In this document: positions 63,466 through 64,000 of the stretch, piece by piece
Layout of the letters: every line of letters begins with the position of its first letter
Position numbering within the stretch: the stretch's first letter is position 1
Assembly (NCBI RefSeq): GCF_900116205.1
Contig: NZ_FOZS01000003.1
Location: forward strand, 310,001-374,000
Length of the DNA: 64,000 nt
Source: Halostagnicola kamekurae
GTDB lineage: Archaea > Halobacteriota > Halobacteria > Halobacteriales > Natrialbaceae
Direction of reading: 5' to 3'
The notes under the pieces: model-generated
Seen by the model: the letters and a program-made list of their open reading frames with translations, nothing else
Told to the model about the DNA's origin: nothing
Database searches by the model: none
Translations under genes and position numbers: made by a program

Positions 63466-64000
63466 GTGCGGAAGACTCTCTTCCGCTTCGTCAAACAGGC
63501 TATGTCGATCGCACGAAAACTTACTGATGCAGCGCTGATAGAGATCAGCCATCCTGCCGGCAACGAAGTTGCCGGCTGGAAGCACGCTGTCTTGCATTTT
63601 CCCCGGCTGCACATGGAAGCGACACTCGAAGAAGTCCTCGATTGGACCGAAGAGATGGAGCAGGTACGAGCCGCGCTCGCTCTCGAGCGCGGCGAGCTCC
63701 CCGGCCCATCCGCGCTCTGCAAGTCGTTTGATCGAGCACCGATGCAGATCTAGCGAGAGCTGCTCCGACTCTCGTCGGAGCTGCTCGACCACTCCAGTCA
63801 CGCTGCTATCGATGCCACGTACTTTGACCGTCGACCGGCATCAACCCACTACCTCAAGCGCTGTGGCCGAGACGTATGGACGATACAAGCGACATGCCTC
63901 GTCGATACCGCGCAGGGCGCGGTTATCGACGTCCACTGCAGCACGAAGTGGCCGAACGGAACCAACATCGGGCCGCAGGTCGCCCGGCGCAACGCCGGCG
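63466..64000 (+). pseudogene. IS5-type transposase, nonsense, runs off the window
   Basis: ATG 63466 (MRKTLFRFVKQAMSIARKLT) or 63502; VLHFPRLHMEATLEEVLDWT, then TAG 63751-63753 after APMQI where TGG is expected; the frame continues: RELLRLSSELLDHSSHAAID, ATYFDRRPASTHYLKRCGRD, VWTIQATCLVDTAQGAVIDV. The rest lies outside the window. Confidence 0.8.

Noticed and set aside
1-64000. tRNA or rRNA genes
   Set aside because: No cloverleaf-compatible GGTTCGAATCC-type arm in a proper context and no rRNA sequence found by reading; a tRNAscan run would be decisive.

Overview
The window reads as chromosome or megaplasmid of a haloarchaeon, most likely a Natrialbales-type organism (Natrinema/Haloterrigena-like). 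Reasons seen in the sequence: acidic proteins, strong GC preference in real genes with very frequent CTCGAG, many Tat (twin-arginine) lipoprotein signals, HTH-10 and HalOD1 regulators, cupredoxins of the halocyanin type, a fused NuoCD, a DhaKLM/PTS cluster and haloarchaeal insertion sequence families. No rRNA, tRNA or CRISPR array was recognised. The genus is inference.

Layout. 1-5.5 kb: end of an NCS2 purine/pyrimidine permease, moeA, then a tight CoA-transferase / thiolase-like / DUF35 operon. 5.8-12.1 kb: small regulator, decayed FAH-family and universal stress genes, a flippase-like membrane protein, a methyltransferase. 12.1-18.3 kb: a Tat-exported sugar dehydrogenase with its own cupredoxin domain, a second stand-alone cupredoxin, and a regularly spaced array of four perfect hairpins. 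18.3-25.9 kb: PNPOx-like protein, broken ZIP transporter, thioredoxin-reductase-like protein, truncated hydrolase, an orphan nuoCD and a four-PAS histidine kinase. 26.7-31.2 kb: a complete ABC importer (binding protein, two permeases, ATPase) followed by a TFB remnant. 31.4-41.2 kb: OsmC protein, TrkA/TrkH potassium uptake with a small overlapping membrane protein, HalOD1 and winged-helix proteins, a decayed TumE-like gene, an FAD monooxygenase and a Bat-like regulator.

41.2-46.2 kb: dhaKLM + HPr + Enzyme I (dihydroxyacetone phosphorylation by PEP through the PTS) behind an insertion sequence; Enzyme I is broken by a nonsense codon and frameshifts, so this cluster cannot work unless another Enzyme I exists elsewhere. 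46.2-54.3 kb: nested and damaged insertion sequences (two IS5-type, three IS6-type, one IS4-type), a non-autonomous element carrying an unknown open reading frame, and a broken tyrosine recombinase.

52.2-60.7 kb: a second acyl-CoA metabolism cluster (two SDR dehydrogenases, phenylacetate-CoA-ligase-like remnant, IclR regulator, AMP-forming acyl-CoA synthetase, DUF35 + thiolase pair, truncated enoyl-CoA hydratase). Intact synthetase-DUF35-thiolase genes overlap by 4 bp; the flanking genes are truncated or frameshifted. 61-64 kb: an orphan solute-binding protein and three adjoining transposase pseudogenes running off the window end.

Overall the left 40 kb is ordinary chromosome with scattered decay; the right 24 kb is an accessory region shaped by insertion sequences. 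The observations I rate highest are the periodic hairpin array at 16.57-16.67 kb, the non-autonomous element at 49.9 kb with a related copy at 47.5 kb, the Ser-for-Cys thiolase at 4 kb, and the DhaKLM/PTS cluster with a dead Enzyme I.
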